The notes: a model not told the origin generated them from the letters alone. A stretch of DNA of 64,000 bases from Zygnema cylindricum (GCA_037447655.1 JBBHKE010002612.1:149445-213444); one strand, 5' to 3'; shown: positions 10,626 through 22,090, counted from the first letter of the stretch. Numbers and translations: made by a program.

Positions 10626-11820
10626 TGTTAGTCTCTAGAACGTTTTCTCATGTAAGGTTCTAGAGTTTGTTGAGAGTGATAAGAAACGCAAGTGAGAAAA
10701 TTGTGGGGCTTTCATACAAGTGTGTTTTTTTTGGAGGGGAAAATAAGAGGAATACTCCCTCACCGTCTGGATTAACAATTCGAGAAGTATCGTCAAACGA
10801 AACGAGTGAAAAGACTTCAATTTTGGAGGAGGAACCGCACCGTTGTCCGAGCACTCACTTTTTGTTGATAATTTTGAGGTCGACATATCAGGTGTTAAAT
10901 GTTCCAGTTTTGATGCAGGACTGAATAAAGAAAATTTCAATATTGCTGAGAGTATAAAAGACAGAGGGAAAAGAAAGCTTAAATGAAAAAAAATCACTGA
11001 AGAGATGGCACTTTTAGTTCTACTTAGTTAAAGCAGTAGTTCTACAAGTTGAAAAGGGGATAATAAGTCTAGGAAAGAAAAGAAGAGAAAAGGAAAGAAG
11101 GAAGTAGACGATGACTTTGATAGTGAGTTTGACAATGAGGATGACTTTCCGAATGGCATCAAACCCTAAAAAATTGGGTTTATGTATGTTACGCCGACGA
11201 ATCACATTAGAATAAGTCTGATTTTAAAGAAGTTGCTGAAGGTAATGCACGGGGAAGAAAAAAAGCTTAAAAATCGTAAGGCTTGAATATTGTGGTACTT
11301 GGAAGATATGGTACCACCACTAGAATAACAGAGATATACTTCTGCTCACGACCATTTTTTTAACCATGTCGGCTCAAGTGTGCTACAAAGCCTTAGATAA
11401 TGAATTTGAAAAAGGGGTTAATCATGTAATAAAGGGTCTGATCAAGTTAAAAAGTAATGAAGTTATAGCCGATGGGGTGAAAAAGACCTATTTACTAGTA
11501 AAGCACCTAATTAGTCTTGGTATGTTCAGCCAGATTATAACAAATTGCATGTGTTTGCGAATGTTATATCAAAAGTTTGCTCTTCTAGTGACATTATTCA
11601 GTTTAAGAGAAAAGAAACTTTGAGTATGCAATCAATCACTTAAACACAATTAAAATTCAACGGAAGGTATTAGTAGATGGTCAAGCAACATACAAAATCT
11701 GACTGTAAACACACATAAAACCATGGAGCTAAACTTACTCCGAGGAAGAGGAGGTGATAAAAGGAATCCAAAAGGTAGAGGTAGTAGAGGGGTCACACAA
11801 TTACATCTCGGGGTCATTCA
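10626..11820 (+). repeat. Long direct repeat, copy B (1195 bp)
   Basis: Second copy of 8811-10005, including the 85-codon ORF (11366-11623). It ends exactly where a minisatellite begins (11821 onward), unlike copy A, which continues into zinc-knuckle-like sequence. The near identity implies a recent duplication, or collapse/expansion in assembly. Confidence 0.85.
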
Positions 11821-11821
11821 A

Positions 11822-12500
11822 ACTCACACTGATTTGCATACAAAATTTTGAACGGAATTCTATATTCTGGTTCACTAATTCTCTGCAATCTCTGCTCTGA
11901 TGGTCTCGCATTGAATCGCATACAAAATTTTGAAAGGGAATTCCAAATTCTGGTTCATAACTAATTCTGTGCAATCTCTGCTCTGATGGTCTCGCATTGA
12001 ATCGCATACAAAATTTTGAAAGGGAATTCCAAATTCTGGTTCATAAAATCTCTGCAATCGAAGAACTCGCACTGAATTGCATACAAAATTTGGAACGGAA
12101 TTCTAAATCTGGTTCATAGATTCTCTGCAATCTCTGCTCTGATGACCTTGCACTGAATTGCATACAAAATTTGGAACGGAATTCTAAATCTGGTTCATAG
12201 ATTCTCTGCAATCTCTGCTCTGATGACCTCGCACTGAATTGCATACAAAATTTTGAACGGAATTCTAAATTCTGGTTCATAGATTCTCTGCAATCTCTGC
12301 TCTGAAGAACTCGCACTGAATTGCATACAAAATTTTGAACGGAATTCTAAATCTGGTTCATAGATTCTTTGCAATCTCTGCTCTGAAGAACTCGCACTGA
12401 ATTGCATACAAAATTTTCACGGAATTCCAATTTCTGGTTCATAAAATCTCTGCAATCTCTGCTCTGATGATTCACACTGAATTGAAACAAATTTTGCAGA
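11822..12500 (+). repeat. Minisatellite, ~81-82 bp unit, about 8 copies
   Basis: GCATACAAAATTTTGAACGG recurs starting at 11836, 11918, 12004, 12079, 12160, 12241, 12323 and 12404 (spacings 82, 86, 75, 81, 81, 82, 81). Each unit also has GAATTC-like and TCTCTGCAATCTCTGCTCTG segments. The four central spacings are almost constant, the outer units vary. Minus-strand ORFs across it simply translate the repeat. Confidence 0.9.
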
Positions 12501-12814
12501 TTCCTAGTTGGTTAGTGATAAAATTTTTACATTGTTTTTGTTTTGTTACCGTCATGATTGCTAATTCCATATTACTGTCGGTTTCTTTCTTTTCACCTGT
12601 TTGAAAGGGAAAAAAAAAAACTGAATGCCAGCATGAGGGCGCTCTCCCAAAAATTTATCAAATCGTGGAAACAAATCTTTCATTTTTTTGAAAAATATTG
12701 GTAGCTGAATTGCAACATTACCAAATTATGGAGCTTCTTTTTTTCTTTTGATCATGGAAAATATAGATTGTTAAATCATAACATGTGTGGAATATACCTC
12801 CAAAAAAACTTTTT

Positions 12815-13020
12815 TTCCTACTCCCTCTCCTTCACATTTCTTTTCTTTCTCTTTCATTGCCCCCCATTCTCCCTTTCCTTCTCTCCCTCGCCCCGCCCCC
12901 TCTCCCTCTCCCTCTCTTTCCCCCATAAATCCACCCTCCCTCCCTCCCGCATCCCCTTTGCCTCTCCTCTACCACCCTCTCTCCCCCAAAGATCGTCCCT
13001 CTCCAACCCCCCCCCCCGGT
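12815..13020 (+). repeat. Polypyrimidine (C/T) tract
   Basis: About 200 bp almost free of purines on the plus strand, dominated by CTCTCCCT and CCCTCC runs, ending in a C11 run near 13008-13018. Long ORFs here are serine/proline low-complexity artefacts. Confidence 0.8.
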
Positions 13021-13035
13021 AAAACAAACGAGGTT

Positions 13036-13620
13036 CTTATATCCACACTATTTCTGGTGCCAAAAATATTTTTTCATTCATTCAACAATCATTTCTCCGA
13101 CACACTCCCTCATTATTTTTTTTGGGTGGAGAAACATTTTTTTGTATCGGTTTCTCCGGTATCACATTGTTTTTGGTACAGAACATCGTCTCTTGTTTGG
13201 TTTTCCTGTATCCACATTATTTACGGTGTAAAAAACTGTCTGAGTATACCTTTGTCTCAGTACCCGTGCATTTATTTTATCCGGAATTGTTTTTTTTATT
13301 GATTTCTCCGATATCTACACTATTTCTGGGATGGGGATTTCATTTTTTATTAAGATCATTCCGGTATGCACAATGTTTTCTTCGTAAAAAAAAATCTAAT
13401 AGTCAACTGGTTTCTTGGTGACTGCAAACATCTTAAGGAGAAAGCCTTTTGCAATATCCACACTATATATGGAACCGAAAAATAAAAAATTAAGTAAAAC
13501 CCGGATAAAACCCTATTTGATTGTAGAAAATTTAGAGGTGAAAGTCGGTGTCTCTCTATCCACACTATTTCTGCTACCGAATGGATAAAATGTCGAAGTT
13601 AAACGATGTCTTTCCGAGGT
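13036..13620 (+). repeat. Degenerate interspersed repeat with TATCCACACTATTTCTGG core
   Basis: The core recurs with mismatches near 13040, 13166, 13209, 13310, 13363, 13455 and 13556, with irregular spacing (43-126 bp), often preceded by CTCCGG/CTCCGA and followed by GTACC-like sequence. It looks like an old minisatellite diverged by indels. No coding signal. Confidence 0.6.
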
Positions 13621-13649
13621 CTCTACCGCTTCCAGCGGAGAAAATGGCA

Positions 13650-14060
13650 TTTCTTTGAACCAGACGAAAGAGATGAAAGAGAGAAGAGAGAGAGACAAAA
13701 GAGAGACGAAAGAGAGAAGAAAGAGAGGCGAAAGAAAGAGGAACGAAAAAAAGACGAAAGAGAGACCAAAGAGAAACGAAAGAGAGACCAAAGAGAAACG
13801 AAAGAGAGACCAAAGAGCGACAAAAGAAAGAGAGATGAAAGAGAGACAAAAGGGAGACAAAGGATAAACAAAAGAAAAATGGAAGAAAGACAAGAAAGAC
13901 AAAGGAAAGATGAAAGAAATACCAACGAAAGATGAAAGATAGAGAACAAAATGACAAAAGACAGATAAAACATAGACAAAAGAAGAAAGAAAGATGAAAG
14001 AAGAAGAATAAGACCAAAGAAGAATGAAAAAGAAAGTTGGGGTAAAGAGGACGAAGAGAG
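13650..14060 (+). repeat. Polypurine GA-rich minisatellite
   Basis: About 400 bp nearly pure in A/G plus scattered C, built from GAGAGACGAAAGA-like ~11-bp units. Strongly strand-asymmetric; such tracts can adopt triplex/H-DNA. The arginine/glutamate-rich and phenylalanine/serine-rich ORFs on the two strands are artefacts. Confidence 0.85.
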
Positions 14061-14124
14061 AGAGTGACAGGGAGAGGCGCCAGAGTCCCCCTTTACCCAT
14101 GATTCCTGGTGCCTTGTAACAACT

Positions 14125-14480
14125 AACTCATTAGGGGGGGAGGGAGAGGCCTAGGTGAGGAACAACTTCTGAAGCCTCTCCCTCCTCCTCCCTCCAACCC
14201 CCCCACAAAAAAGACCATTCCCTCCCACGAACCCCCAAAAACGTCCCTTTCCTCTTTCCATAAAGGCCCTTCCCTTCCCCCCTCCCACACCGTTTCTCCC
14301 TTGAGGAGCACTTTCTGACAGTGGCGTTTGACACGGTATAAAAATAAAAAAATAAATAACAACAATAATAAAAAGAATACTAATAAAAAAAATAATAATA
14401 ATAATACAAATGATAAAAACAGCAATAGCAAAAAAAATAAAATAAAGACAATTTGACCGTTTAAAAAAAAAAAAAATGAC
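14125..14480 (+). repeat. C-rich tract followed by (AAT)-type A-rich tract
   Basis: 14180-14310 is C/T-rich with CCCTCCC words; 14336-14480 switches to A-rich AATAATAAT and poly-A runs. Both are low complexity. Nothing coding is supported. Confidence 0.7.
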
Positions 14481-14689
14481 CAAGTTCAGAAAAATGACAA
14501 ACAAACCCACCATAATTTAAACATAAATACATATATAAAATTGAAAAATAATATTATAAGCTCCCATTATAATATATCCTGTCCCTCATGATTTCAACCT
14601 CTTTTTTTCCTCCAATAAATAGATTGTTGACTTTGATCGACATTTACCTGTTTTTCAGGATTACCGCGACGACTGTCGAGCAATTTTAC

Positions 14690-16145
14690 GCTGAGCCAGG
14701 AGGTCGATCTATAGCTCCTGCCACAACGATATCGCTAAATCAACCGCTATACATCGCCAAATCTACCGCGAGCGCATATCATTTATTACCATGGACAAAT
14801 TTACTTTGCTATGATGTGAACAAATTTACTGCAATACCAAATGGACAAATTTACCGTATTAATTGGACAAATTTACTGAACATCGATCGAAGAAACATGC
14901 CAACATACAAACTTTCTGCCATATCAACATCACCAATTGCTGGCGTCGATATTGGAAAGACGCTTATGGACATTTAAACTTACTGCTATAAAGATATGCT
15001 AAATTCTATATTGATATCCATATCGCAATTACCCAAAAGCAATATCACTAAATATACTGCAATATCAATATCGATAAATTTACTGCAATATCAATAACGA
15101 TAAATTGACTGGGATATTGATATCGATCAATTAACTGCAATATCAATATCAATAAGTGTACTGAAATATTAGATATCTATAAATTTCCTGCAAAATCGAG
15201 ATCGATAAATTTACTGCAATATCGATTTCGATAAATTTACTGGGATATCAATATCGAGAAATTTACTGCGATATTGATGTCGAGAAATTTACTGCGATAT
15301 CGATATCGAGAAATTTACTACGATATGGATATCGAGAAATTTACTACGATATCGATATCGAGAAATTTACTACGATACCAATATCACTAAATTTACTGCG
15401 ATATTGATATCGAGAAATTTACTACGATATCGATATCGAGAAATTTACTACGATATCGATATCAAAAAATTTACTACGATACCGATATCGAGAAATTTAC
15501 TGCGATACCAATATCACTAAATTTACTGCAATATCGATATCGCTAAATTTACTGCGATATCGATATCGCTAAATTTACTGCGATATCTTTACTGTGATAT
15601 TGATATCGAGAAATTTACTGCAATACCGATATCGAGAATTTCACTGCGATGTCGATATCGAGAAATTCACTGCGATATCGATATCGCAAAATTCACTGCG
15701 ATATCGATATCGTGAAATTCACTGCGATATCGATATTGAGAAATTCACTGCGATATCGATAACGCGAAATTCACTGCGATATCGATATCGAGAAATTCAC
15801 AGCGATATCGATATCGAGAAATTTACTACGATATCGATATCGAGAAATTTACTACTATCGAGAAATTTATTGCAATATCGATATCGAGAAATTTACTAAG
15901 ATATCAATATCGAGAAATTTACTGCAATATCGATATCGAGTTACTGCAATATCAAAGCGAGAAATTTACTACGATACCGATATCGATAAATTTTTTGCGA
16001 AATCGATAACGAGATATTTACTACAATACCGATATCGAGAAATTTCCTGCGATATCGATATCGAGAATTTCACTGCGATATCGATATCGAAAATTTCACT
16101 GCGATATCGATATCGAGAAATTCACTGCGATGTCGATATCGAGAC
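14690..16145 (+). repeat. 26-bp palindromic satellite, array A
   Basis: Tandem units of 26 bp: the self-complementary core GATATCGATATC followed by GAGAAATTTACTGC. The first ~500 bp is diverged, then phasing is regular to 16145. EcoRV-type GATATC sites occur at high density. Because 26 is not a multiple of 3, every frame reads through as Y-R-Y-R-E-I / D-I-D-I-E-K / I-S-I-S-R-N peptides, which explains the ORFs here. Confidence 0.92.
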
Positions 16146-16183
16146 TTTTTGTTTTGGGCGGATCTAAGGAAAAACTCCACTAG

Positions 16184-16455
16184 ATTTATCATTTTAATTG
16201 AGCGGTAAATTTATGAGCAGTAAAACCAAAACTGCACCGAACTTATCAACAGTTAAACCTCGTTGATTTTACCAACAGTTGGACCGTACTTAATTTATCT
16301 GTAGTAATACTTCACTATATTCACCACACTTAACTTATTTACACACCACAGTACATTTGTCAACAAAGATATTGCATTAGTTTTATCAACAGAGCAAATT
16401 TTACAACGAAATTGTAGTAAATTTCTTGATATCGATATCGCAGTGAATTTCTCGA
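16184..16455 (+). repeat. Spacer segment between satellite arrays, copy 1
   Basis: About 270 bp of non-satellite sequence (beginning ATTTATCATTTTAATTGAGC) separating array A from inverted array B. It is repeated almost exactly at 17059-17330 (offset 875 bp). Contains no ORF. Confidence 0.85.
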
Positions 16456-17058
16456 AATCGATATTGTAGTATATTTGCAGTGAATTTCTCGATATCGATA
16501 TTGCAGTAAATTTCTCAATATTGATATCGCAGTAAATCTCTCGATATCGATAACGCAGTAAATTTCTCTATATCAGTATCGTAGTAAATTTGCAGTAAAT
16601 TTCTCGATATCGATATCGCAGTGAATTTCTCGATATCGATATCGCAGTGAATTTCTCGATATCGATATCGCAGTGAACTTCTCGATATCGATATCGCAGT
16701 GAACTTCTCGATATCGATATCGCAGTAAATTTCTCAATAGCGATATCCCAGTGAATTTCTAGATATCGATATCGCAGTAAATTTCTCGATATCAGTATCG
16801 TAGTAAATTTCTCGATATCGATATTGCAGTAAATTTCTCGATATGGATATCGCAGTAAATTTCTCGATATCGATATCGTAGTAAATTTATGGATATCGAT
16901 AGAGTGATTTTCTCGATATCGGTATCGTAGTAAATTTCTCGATATCGGTATCTTAGTAAATTTCTCGATATCGATATTGCAGTAAATTTCTCTATATCGG
17001 TATTGTAGTATATTTGCAGTGAATTTCTCGATATCGATATTGCAGTATACTTCTCAAT
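16420..17058 (-). repeat. 26-bp palindromic satellite, array B (inverted)
   Basis: Same unit as array A but in reverse complement: GCAGTAAATTTCTC then GATATCGATATC. The two arrays face each other across the 16.15-16.42 kb spacer, making a large imperfect inverted repeat of satellite DNA. Degenerate copies (for example a shortened GATAGAG) interrupt the phase. Confidence 0.9.
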
Positions 17059-17330
17059 ATTTATCATTTTAATTGAGCGGTAAATTTATGAGCAGTAAAA
17101 CCAAAACTGCACCGAACTTATCAACAGTTAAACCTCGTTGATTTTACCAACAGTTGGACCGTACTTAATTTATCTGTAGTAATACTTCACTATATTCACC
17201 ACACTTAACTTATTTACACACCACAGTACATTTGTCAACAAAGATATTGCATTAGTTTTATCAACAGAGCAAATTTTACAAAGAAATTGTAGTAAATTTC
17301 TTGAGGTCGATATCGCAGTGAATTTCTCGA
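17059..17330 (+). repeat. Spacer segment, copy 2
   Basis: Near-identical direct copy of 16184-16455, sharing the boundary into satellite sequence (AAATTTCTTGA then GATATCGCAGTGAATTTC). It shows that spacer plus array B is a higher-order unit of about 875 bp, duplicated or slipped once. Confidence 0.85.
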
Positions 17331-17359
17331 TACCGATATCGTAGTACCAATGCAGTTAT

Positions 17360-17632
<273 letters not shown>

Positions 17633-17639
17633 GGCTGGT

Positions 17640-17984
17640 TGATGGCCTCTGCCGCCTGATTCATACCCACCCAAAATAGTGTACCCTAAATATCGCGGGT
17701 CAAAGTAGGTACGATTCGATGTCACGTGAAGCCGAAATCGGTTTAATACTGAATCGGAATAATTGCCCAGAGTCGCACTAAAAACAACAATGTATGTTTT
17801 GATTTTGTGAACAAACAAAGATTGAAAGATAGAGTGGACAGGCGGACTGAAAAAGGTACAGAAGCACCGACTGCTTTTTTTGCAGAAAACGACAAAAAAG
17901 CTATTCAAAATATGCGATGAAGTAATAAAAAAAGTGTCTGGGTTCATACATTGATTGACCTAATTCCAGAAAAGAAGTATAAAT
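17640..17984. other. Interval without a gene
   Basis: Ordinary-complexity sequence between the GA microsatellite and the CCCTAAA-like tract. A long minus ORF (17381-17947) mostly spans the microsatellite and is not credible. Confidence 0.4.
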
Positions 17985-18394
17985 TTCGGATAAGAAAACC
18001 CTCAAACCCTAAAAAACCTAAGAAGAAAAACCCTAAATCTCCCAAAAAAATTGCTTGCTGCAGAGAGAGAAAAACTGTACGGCACCATAGAAAACCCTAA
18101 ATACCCCAAAAAAAAAAAAGCCTCAAAAACTCCATTTTCACCATAAAAAATGAAATAAAACAACAGCAACAGAAATAAAAACCCTAAAAACAAACCTAAA
18201 AAAAACACCCTAAAAAAAAAAACCACATACCCGAAAGAAAAAAAGTTTACTAAAACAGTCTACTAAATAACCCTAAAAAACACCGGAAAACAGTGTCAAC
18301 ACTAAAAAAAAAGTTTTTTTTTATTTAGTAAAAAAAAAAAAATGGTAAAACTGCGGGAAGGAAAAAATCCAAAACAAACCCTAGAAAAAAATCA

Positions 18395-18435
<41 letters not shown>
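17985..18435 (-). repeat. Degenerate CCCTAAA telomere-like tract and poly-A
   Basis: A-rich DNA with about six exact CCCTAAA words (near 18006, 18032, 18093, 18182, 18210 and 18270) among variants such as CCCCAAA, followed by a run of about 35 A residues (18398-18433). It is the opposite strand orientation to the TTTAGGG-like tract at 1660-2500. Confidence 0.6.
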
Positions 18436-18439
<4 letters not shown>

Positions 18440-18781
18440 AATTTTGGAAAGATAGCATGAGGGAGCCTTTTTCCTGCCAAATAGAGAGCCAATTTTAGAG
18501 GGTTGGTCTCGGCCGGGGAGGGGGGGGGGGGGAGGGAGGGGGAGAGAGAGAGGGAATTTTAGGGTGTGGGTCCTCGGGGGGAGGGCGGGGGGAGAAGGTA
18601 GAGAGGAAAAAGAATCTCTGCGGATTTCAAACCCTAGGGGAAAGAAAGGGAGAGGAAAAGCCGAAAAGGACACTTTAGGGTTCCGTACTTCCGTACAAAG
18701 TACAATTTATCAAACTCCTTTTCCCCCGAAAAAAGGAAAAGCGGCAAAAATAATTTCCAGGCGATGCACTCGAAGCCTGCG

Positions 18782-18824
18782 CCGTGACGTGACGTCACAT
18801 GACGTGTGACGCGACGTCACAAAA
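18782..18824. promoter_or_regulatory. Cluster of TGACGT / GACGTCA (bZIP-type) motifs
   Basis: Within about 45 bp: GTGACGTGACGTCACATGACGT (split here: GTGACGTGAC, then GTCACATGACGT) followed by GTGACGCGACGTCAC. TGACG and ACGT-core elements are the known binding sites of plant bZIP (TGA/GBF) factors. A further GTGACGTGACAGGACGTG lies at 18862-18880. No gene start is identified beside it, so a role is unproven; it may belong to an unrecognised LTR or promoter remnant. Confidence 0.4.
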
Positions 18825-19141
18825 CTGACATCGGTACATTCAGTTCCGATGGATTTTGGACCGTGACGTGACAGGACGTGAGTTCTGTTATTTGTGGAGT
18901 TATTTATCAAAACGTCTTATGGTGTGGTTACATCTGACGAAAAGTGAGGCATAATACATAATTCTTGTACTTGCCCGTACCATGCCTTACTATATTTTTG
19001 TGAGTTTTTGGAAGAGTTTTTGGAAAAGAACATTACAGATAATAAGATTACGATTCTTCAAGGATCCGGGAGAAATCATCGACCGTCCGATTGTATTCTG
19101 GTCTTCATCCGCAAAGCAATCGCTCCATCCGCCTCTATAAT

Positions 19142-19197
19142 GGTGAACCCACCTCGAGGAGGCGGAGCCCACCTCGCGGAGGCGGAGGCGGGTTCAC
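19142..19197. repeat. Imperfect hairpin with internal GC-rich repeat
   Basis: TGGTGAACCCACC at the left is mirrored by GGCGGGTTCACCA at the right (one mismatch), enclosing two copies of CCCACCTCG(A/C)GGAGGCGGAG. It could fold into a stable stem. Two CACGTG-core G-box motifs follow at about 19224 and 19239. No adjacent gene. Confidence 0.55.
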
Positions 19198-19787
19198 CAA
19201 TACAGAACCTGTAAAATTGCTACACGTGGAATATAAACACGTGCGACGAAGAAAAAATAAAGTTTTCACACGTCCCCAATGTCACGTGCCGTCGGACAAG
19301 GTGACCGTAAAATCTTTTGCCGAATTGAAATACGGTTTTTTCCTGAAAGTCAAGGAGATCTCTGAGGTACATTGACGCGGTACACTTGTGAAGTACACGT
19401 ACGTAATACGCAAGTACAGATTTGCATACGAAAATGGTCGGTTTCCAAATCTTTGACGATTTTAGTGCTTTGATCGTCAACTTACGTGGAGCCACTCAAA
19501 TCAAAACACGTATGTAAAAACTTGTTTACAAACGCTACACAATGTAACCGAGGCCTCTGCAAGGGCACTTTCCCATGTGCTAAAGTTACAGTTATTTTCT
19601 GCCGTTTTACTTTGTAACTTGGAAAAAAAAGAAAAAATCTGCAGCCGTACCAAAAAAATCAAATTACCTCCGTAGAAGTTACGTTCCATTAAAACTTTAG
19701 CTGTACTGCAGTTTGTCGTCTATCGCGATTCAGCTTATCGTTTAGCAAGTTTAGACCCACTTTCATATCATCTTCAAACTTTAATAA

Positions 19788-19813
19788 AATCACCTCGCGA
19801 GGTGATTTTAAAT
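19788..19813. repeat. Perfect 26-bp palindrome
   Basis: TAAAATCACCTCG mirrored exactly by CGAGGTGATTTTA, centred at 19800/19801 with no spacer. Nothing else in the neighbourhood repeats it. Confidence 0.85.
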
Positions 19814-20355
19814 AAAGTTCCACGACGCGGGCGAATATGCATATGATTTCGCACGCGGCGGAGGTTTTTGATATAGTTTTCCTCAAAAAAAAACAGACTG
19901 CATGTTTACAGCCTGTACGTACTTTTTTCGGTGCACCTTTTTCCGTACAGAGGCAGTGGAGGGGTCTCGACCAACGGACGCCATTTCGCAAAAGCGAAGT
20001 CCTTGAAAGGGCCTCTCTCTCTCTCCCTCTCCCACTAACGCTTATATCTCACAATTCTTGCAATGAAAAAAGGCAAGAAAGGTATCAAATGAAAGATCTA
20101 TGAAAACGATTTCTTTTGACTATCTTTGAAAGTATTTTGATGGCAAGTAGAGTAGGAAAAGACAAAAAACAACAATCGGAAAATCATGGCGGAAAGTTTT
20201 AGAAATTGGCGGTAGCCGTCATAGTTGGCGTGGCGTGGACGTCCAATGTGCAAACTCTAAGCAGTGCGATACCTCCACGTTGACAATGTGGCGTGTAGAT
20301 ATCTGAGAAGTCGGGCTTCATTCAGCGTGCGGGTGGGCCTTTGAAATCAAAGTGA

Positions 20356-20754
20356 GTGGAAGTTTACGCAATATTTTGTGTACCGTTTATTAGTCACATA
20401 TTTCGTACACGACCATGCTTGTCACTTTTTGAAGTAACAAGTTATTTGCGATTACATCGGAATGCTCATAAATATGTACGAAGAATCTTCGCTAAAAACA
20501 AAGTTACAAGATTAAAGTTTCGGTTACATGGGAAAGTGCCCTTAGGACAGATATTAAGCTGTGTAATACAGAAACTAAGTTGTCCATACTATTACATAGA
20601 CCTCCTTATAGAACCATACCCTTATAAATATTGTACTATTCAAGTTCTCCGTACGGTTATATGTAAACGCGACCCAAAACGAACTCAACGATTGACAAAA
20701 AATCGAGCATATAATTTACGACACAGAATTGTACTTGTTGAGAAGGACGGCTAG
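20356..20754 (+). CDS. 132-codon ORF, product unknown, doubtful
   Basis: Longest plausible ORF in the 18.5-22.5 kb interval; starts at ATG 20356 and encodes a basic C-terminus (KRDPKRTQRLTKNRAYNLRH). I recognise no domain, signal peptide or family, and no homologous copy in the window. AT-rich codon use and lack of context make chance likely. Confidence 0.15.
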   Translation: MEVYAIFCVPFISHIFRTRPCLSLFEVTSYLRLHRNAHKYVRRIFAKNKVTRLKFRLHGKVPLGQILSCVIQKLSCPYYYIDLLIEPYPYKYCTIQVLRTVICKRDPKRTQRLTKNRAYNLRHRIVLVEKDG

Positions 20755-21208
20755 CTTTTGAACTGCCAGCATCCTACAATCGGACGGTCACGAATGATTG
20801 ATTGACGATTGAAGACTCTTTAGTGCACGTGGCGACTTTATTTTTATTCATTGACAGGATCGAGCAGCTAAGATTTGACGGTCAAGAACGATTGCCGAGA
20901 GAGTACTTTGAAAGTTGCACGTTTGCTGAAGTTATCAGAGAGACAAAACTACCCGTTTGCCGACGTTAGCCGAGGGAAAATGCTACCTGTTTGGTGACGT
21001 CGGCCTTGGGACACGTTGTTTAAGGGTGCAGACGAACAGAAAGTCAACCTATTAAAAGATTTTCAAGCGGACGACCAAAGGTCGATAATTCGTATAAAGA
21101 AGATGGATTGAATTCCATCATGTCAGTTCACAAATGGAAGGAATGAATTTACTGATTTTGAGTGCAGAGTGAAAAAAATCGACTGATTCAATATTTCGCG
21201 GGAAAATA

Positions 21209-21798
21209 CAGTACACCGCCAAATGTATTAGTGTTTAGAAATTATTAGTGTTAAAAAATAACTAGCGCTATTAACACTAATTTTAGTTTTTCAAGATTTG
21301 AAAAAAAAGTTTACTCTAATTGATCCATAACGATGATTTGGGTACAACGATTTGCCAATCAGGATCTTCGCACTAAAATAGGTAAAGTAAAAAATCGGAC
21401 AAATCGTACACCGTCGCGTCCTTTTGCTCTAATTTATTCACAACTCTAACTTGGGCTTTCTCCCGTATAATTAATACGCGATCAATATCTTTACACTAAA
21501 ATAGGTACAATCTCATTCTGCCTTTCATTCCGAGAGGAGTTTTACGTGCAATCGAGATTATTTTAATCCATGTATCGTACTTTTTACTCAACAAAGTGCC
21601 ATTTTTTAGAGACTAACACGTCCACACGCCACACTATTCAAGAAGATCTTAAATTAAAATTATTAACGCTAATTTACCAAAACCTTAATTAGCGTAGAAA
21701 ATAATTTAGTGTTATTAATTTTATTTCAGTTTTTAGGGTTAAAATTTGGGGGTGCCGGTGTAGCGTTCATAACGCTAATAACTATTGGTGGTGTACTG
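21209..21798. mobile_element. MITE / non-autonomous DNA transposon, 590 bp, TA-flanked
   Basis: Terminal inverted repeats: CAGTACACCGCCAA at the left and, reverse-complemented, CAGTACACCACCAA at the right, continuing with similarity into TATTAGTGTT / TATTAGCGTT. Both ends are flanked by TA (21207-21208 and 21799-21800), the duplication typical of Tc1/mariner-type elements. The interior is AT-rich with no transposase ORF, so it would depend on an enzyme supplied elsewhere. Confidence 0.65.
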
Positions 21799-21805
21799 TA
21801 TTGTA

Positions 21806-21998
21806 CACACTGTTTTGCTATTAGTGTTAATGTTTTATTCGGCGCTTAAAACATCTTTATTATGTACACATTTGTCGGATTTTATAACTTACGGTCGCGA
21901 TTGAGAGGTAAGATTCTCAGATTCCGATTCGCAGTCTCAAATTGAAAAGATGTTTTGAGTGGCGAAACCATTATAAACCATAATAGCGATTTAAGGTG
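21806..21998. mobile_element. MITE family M2, copy 1, 193 bp, TA-flanked
   Basis: Ends CACACTG... and, on the other strand, CACCTTA..., with inner matches TTTTGCTATTA/ATCGCTATTA and CGCTTAAAACATCTTT/CACTCAAAACATCTTTTC. Flanked by TA on both sides. Starts only 5 bp from the end of the previous MITE. A second copy is at 63688-63906, sharing TATTAGTGTTAAT and AAAACATCTTT blocks. No ORF. Confidence 0.7.
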
Positions 21999-22090
21999 TA
22001 CAGTAGATCTGGTAAAATCACCTCATCGACACAATTGAATCATGGGATAAAAGTACTGTACTTTACTTAACAAATTCAAAATCTGATTGC

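Noticed and set aside
8811-11820. LTR retrotransposon with 1195-bp LTRs
   Set aside because: No matching 5-bp flanks, no PBS after copy A, and an RG-rich coding stretch runs across the boundary of copy A into the middle region.
13513-14100. 195-codon Leu/Ser/Phe-rich membrane-like protein (and Arg/Glu-rich ORFs on the plus strand)
   Set aside because: Translation of a low-complexity purine tract.
15594-17067. ORFs translating to repeated YRYREI / DIDIEKF / ISISRN peptides
   Set aside because: They are frame-independent translations of the 26-bp GATATC satellite; a different frame gives an equivalent peptide.
17985-18435. True telomere or chromosome end
   Set aside because: Repeats are degenerate, short and followed by ordinary sequence and other elements.
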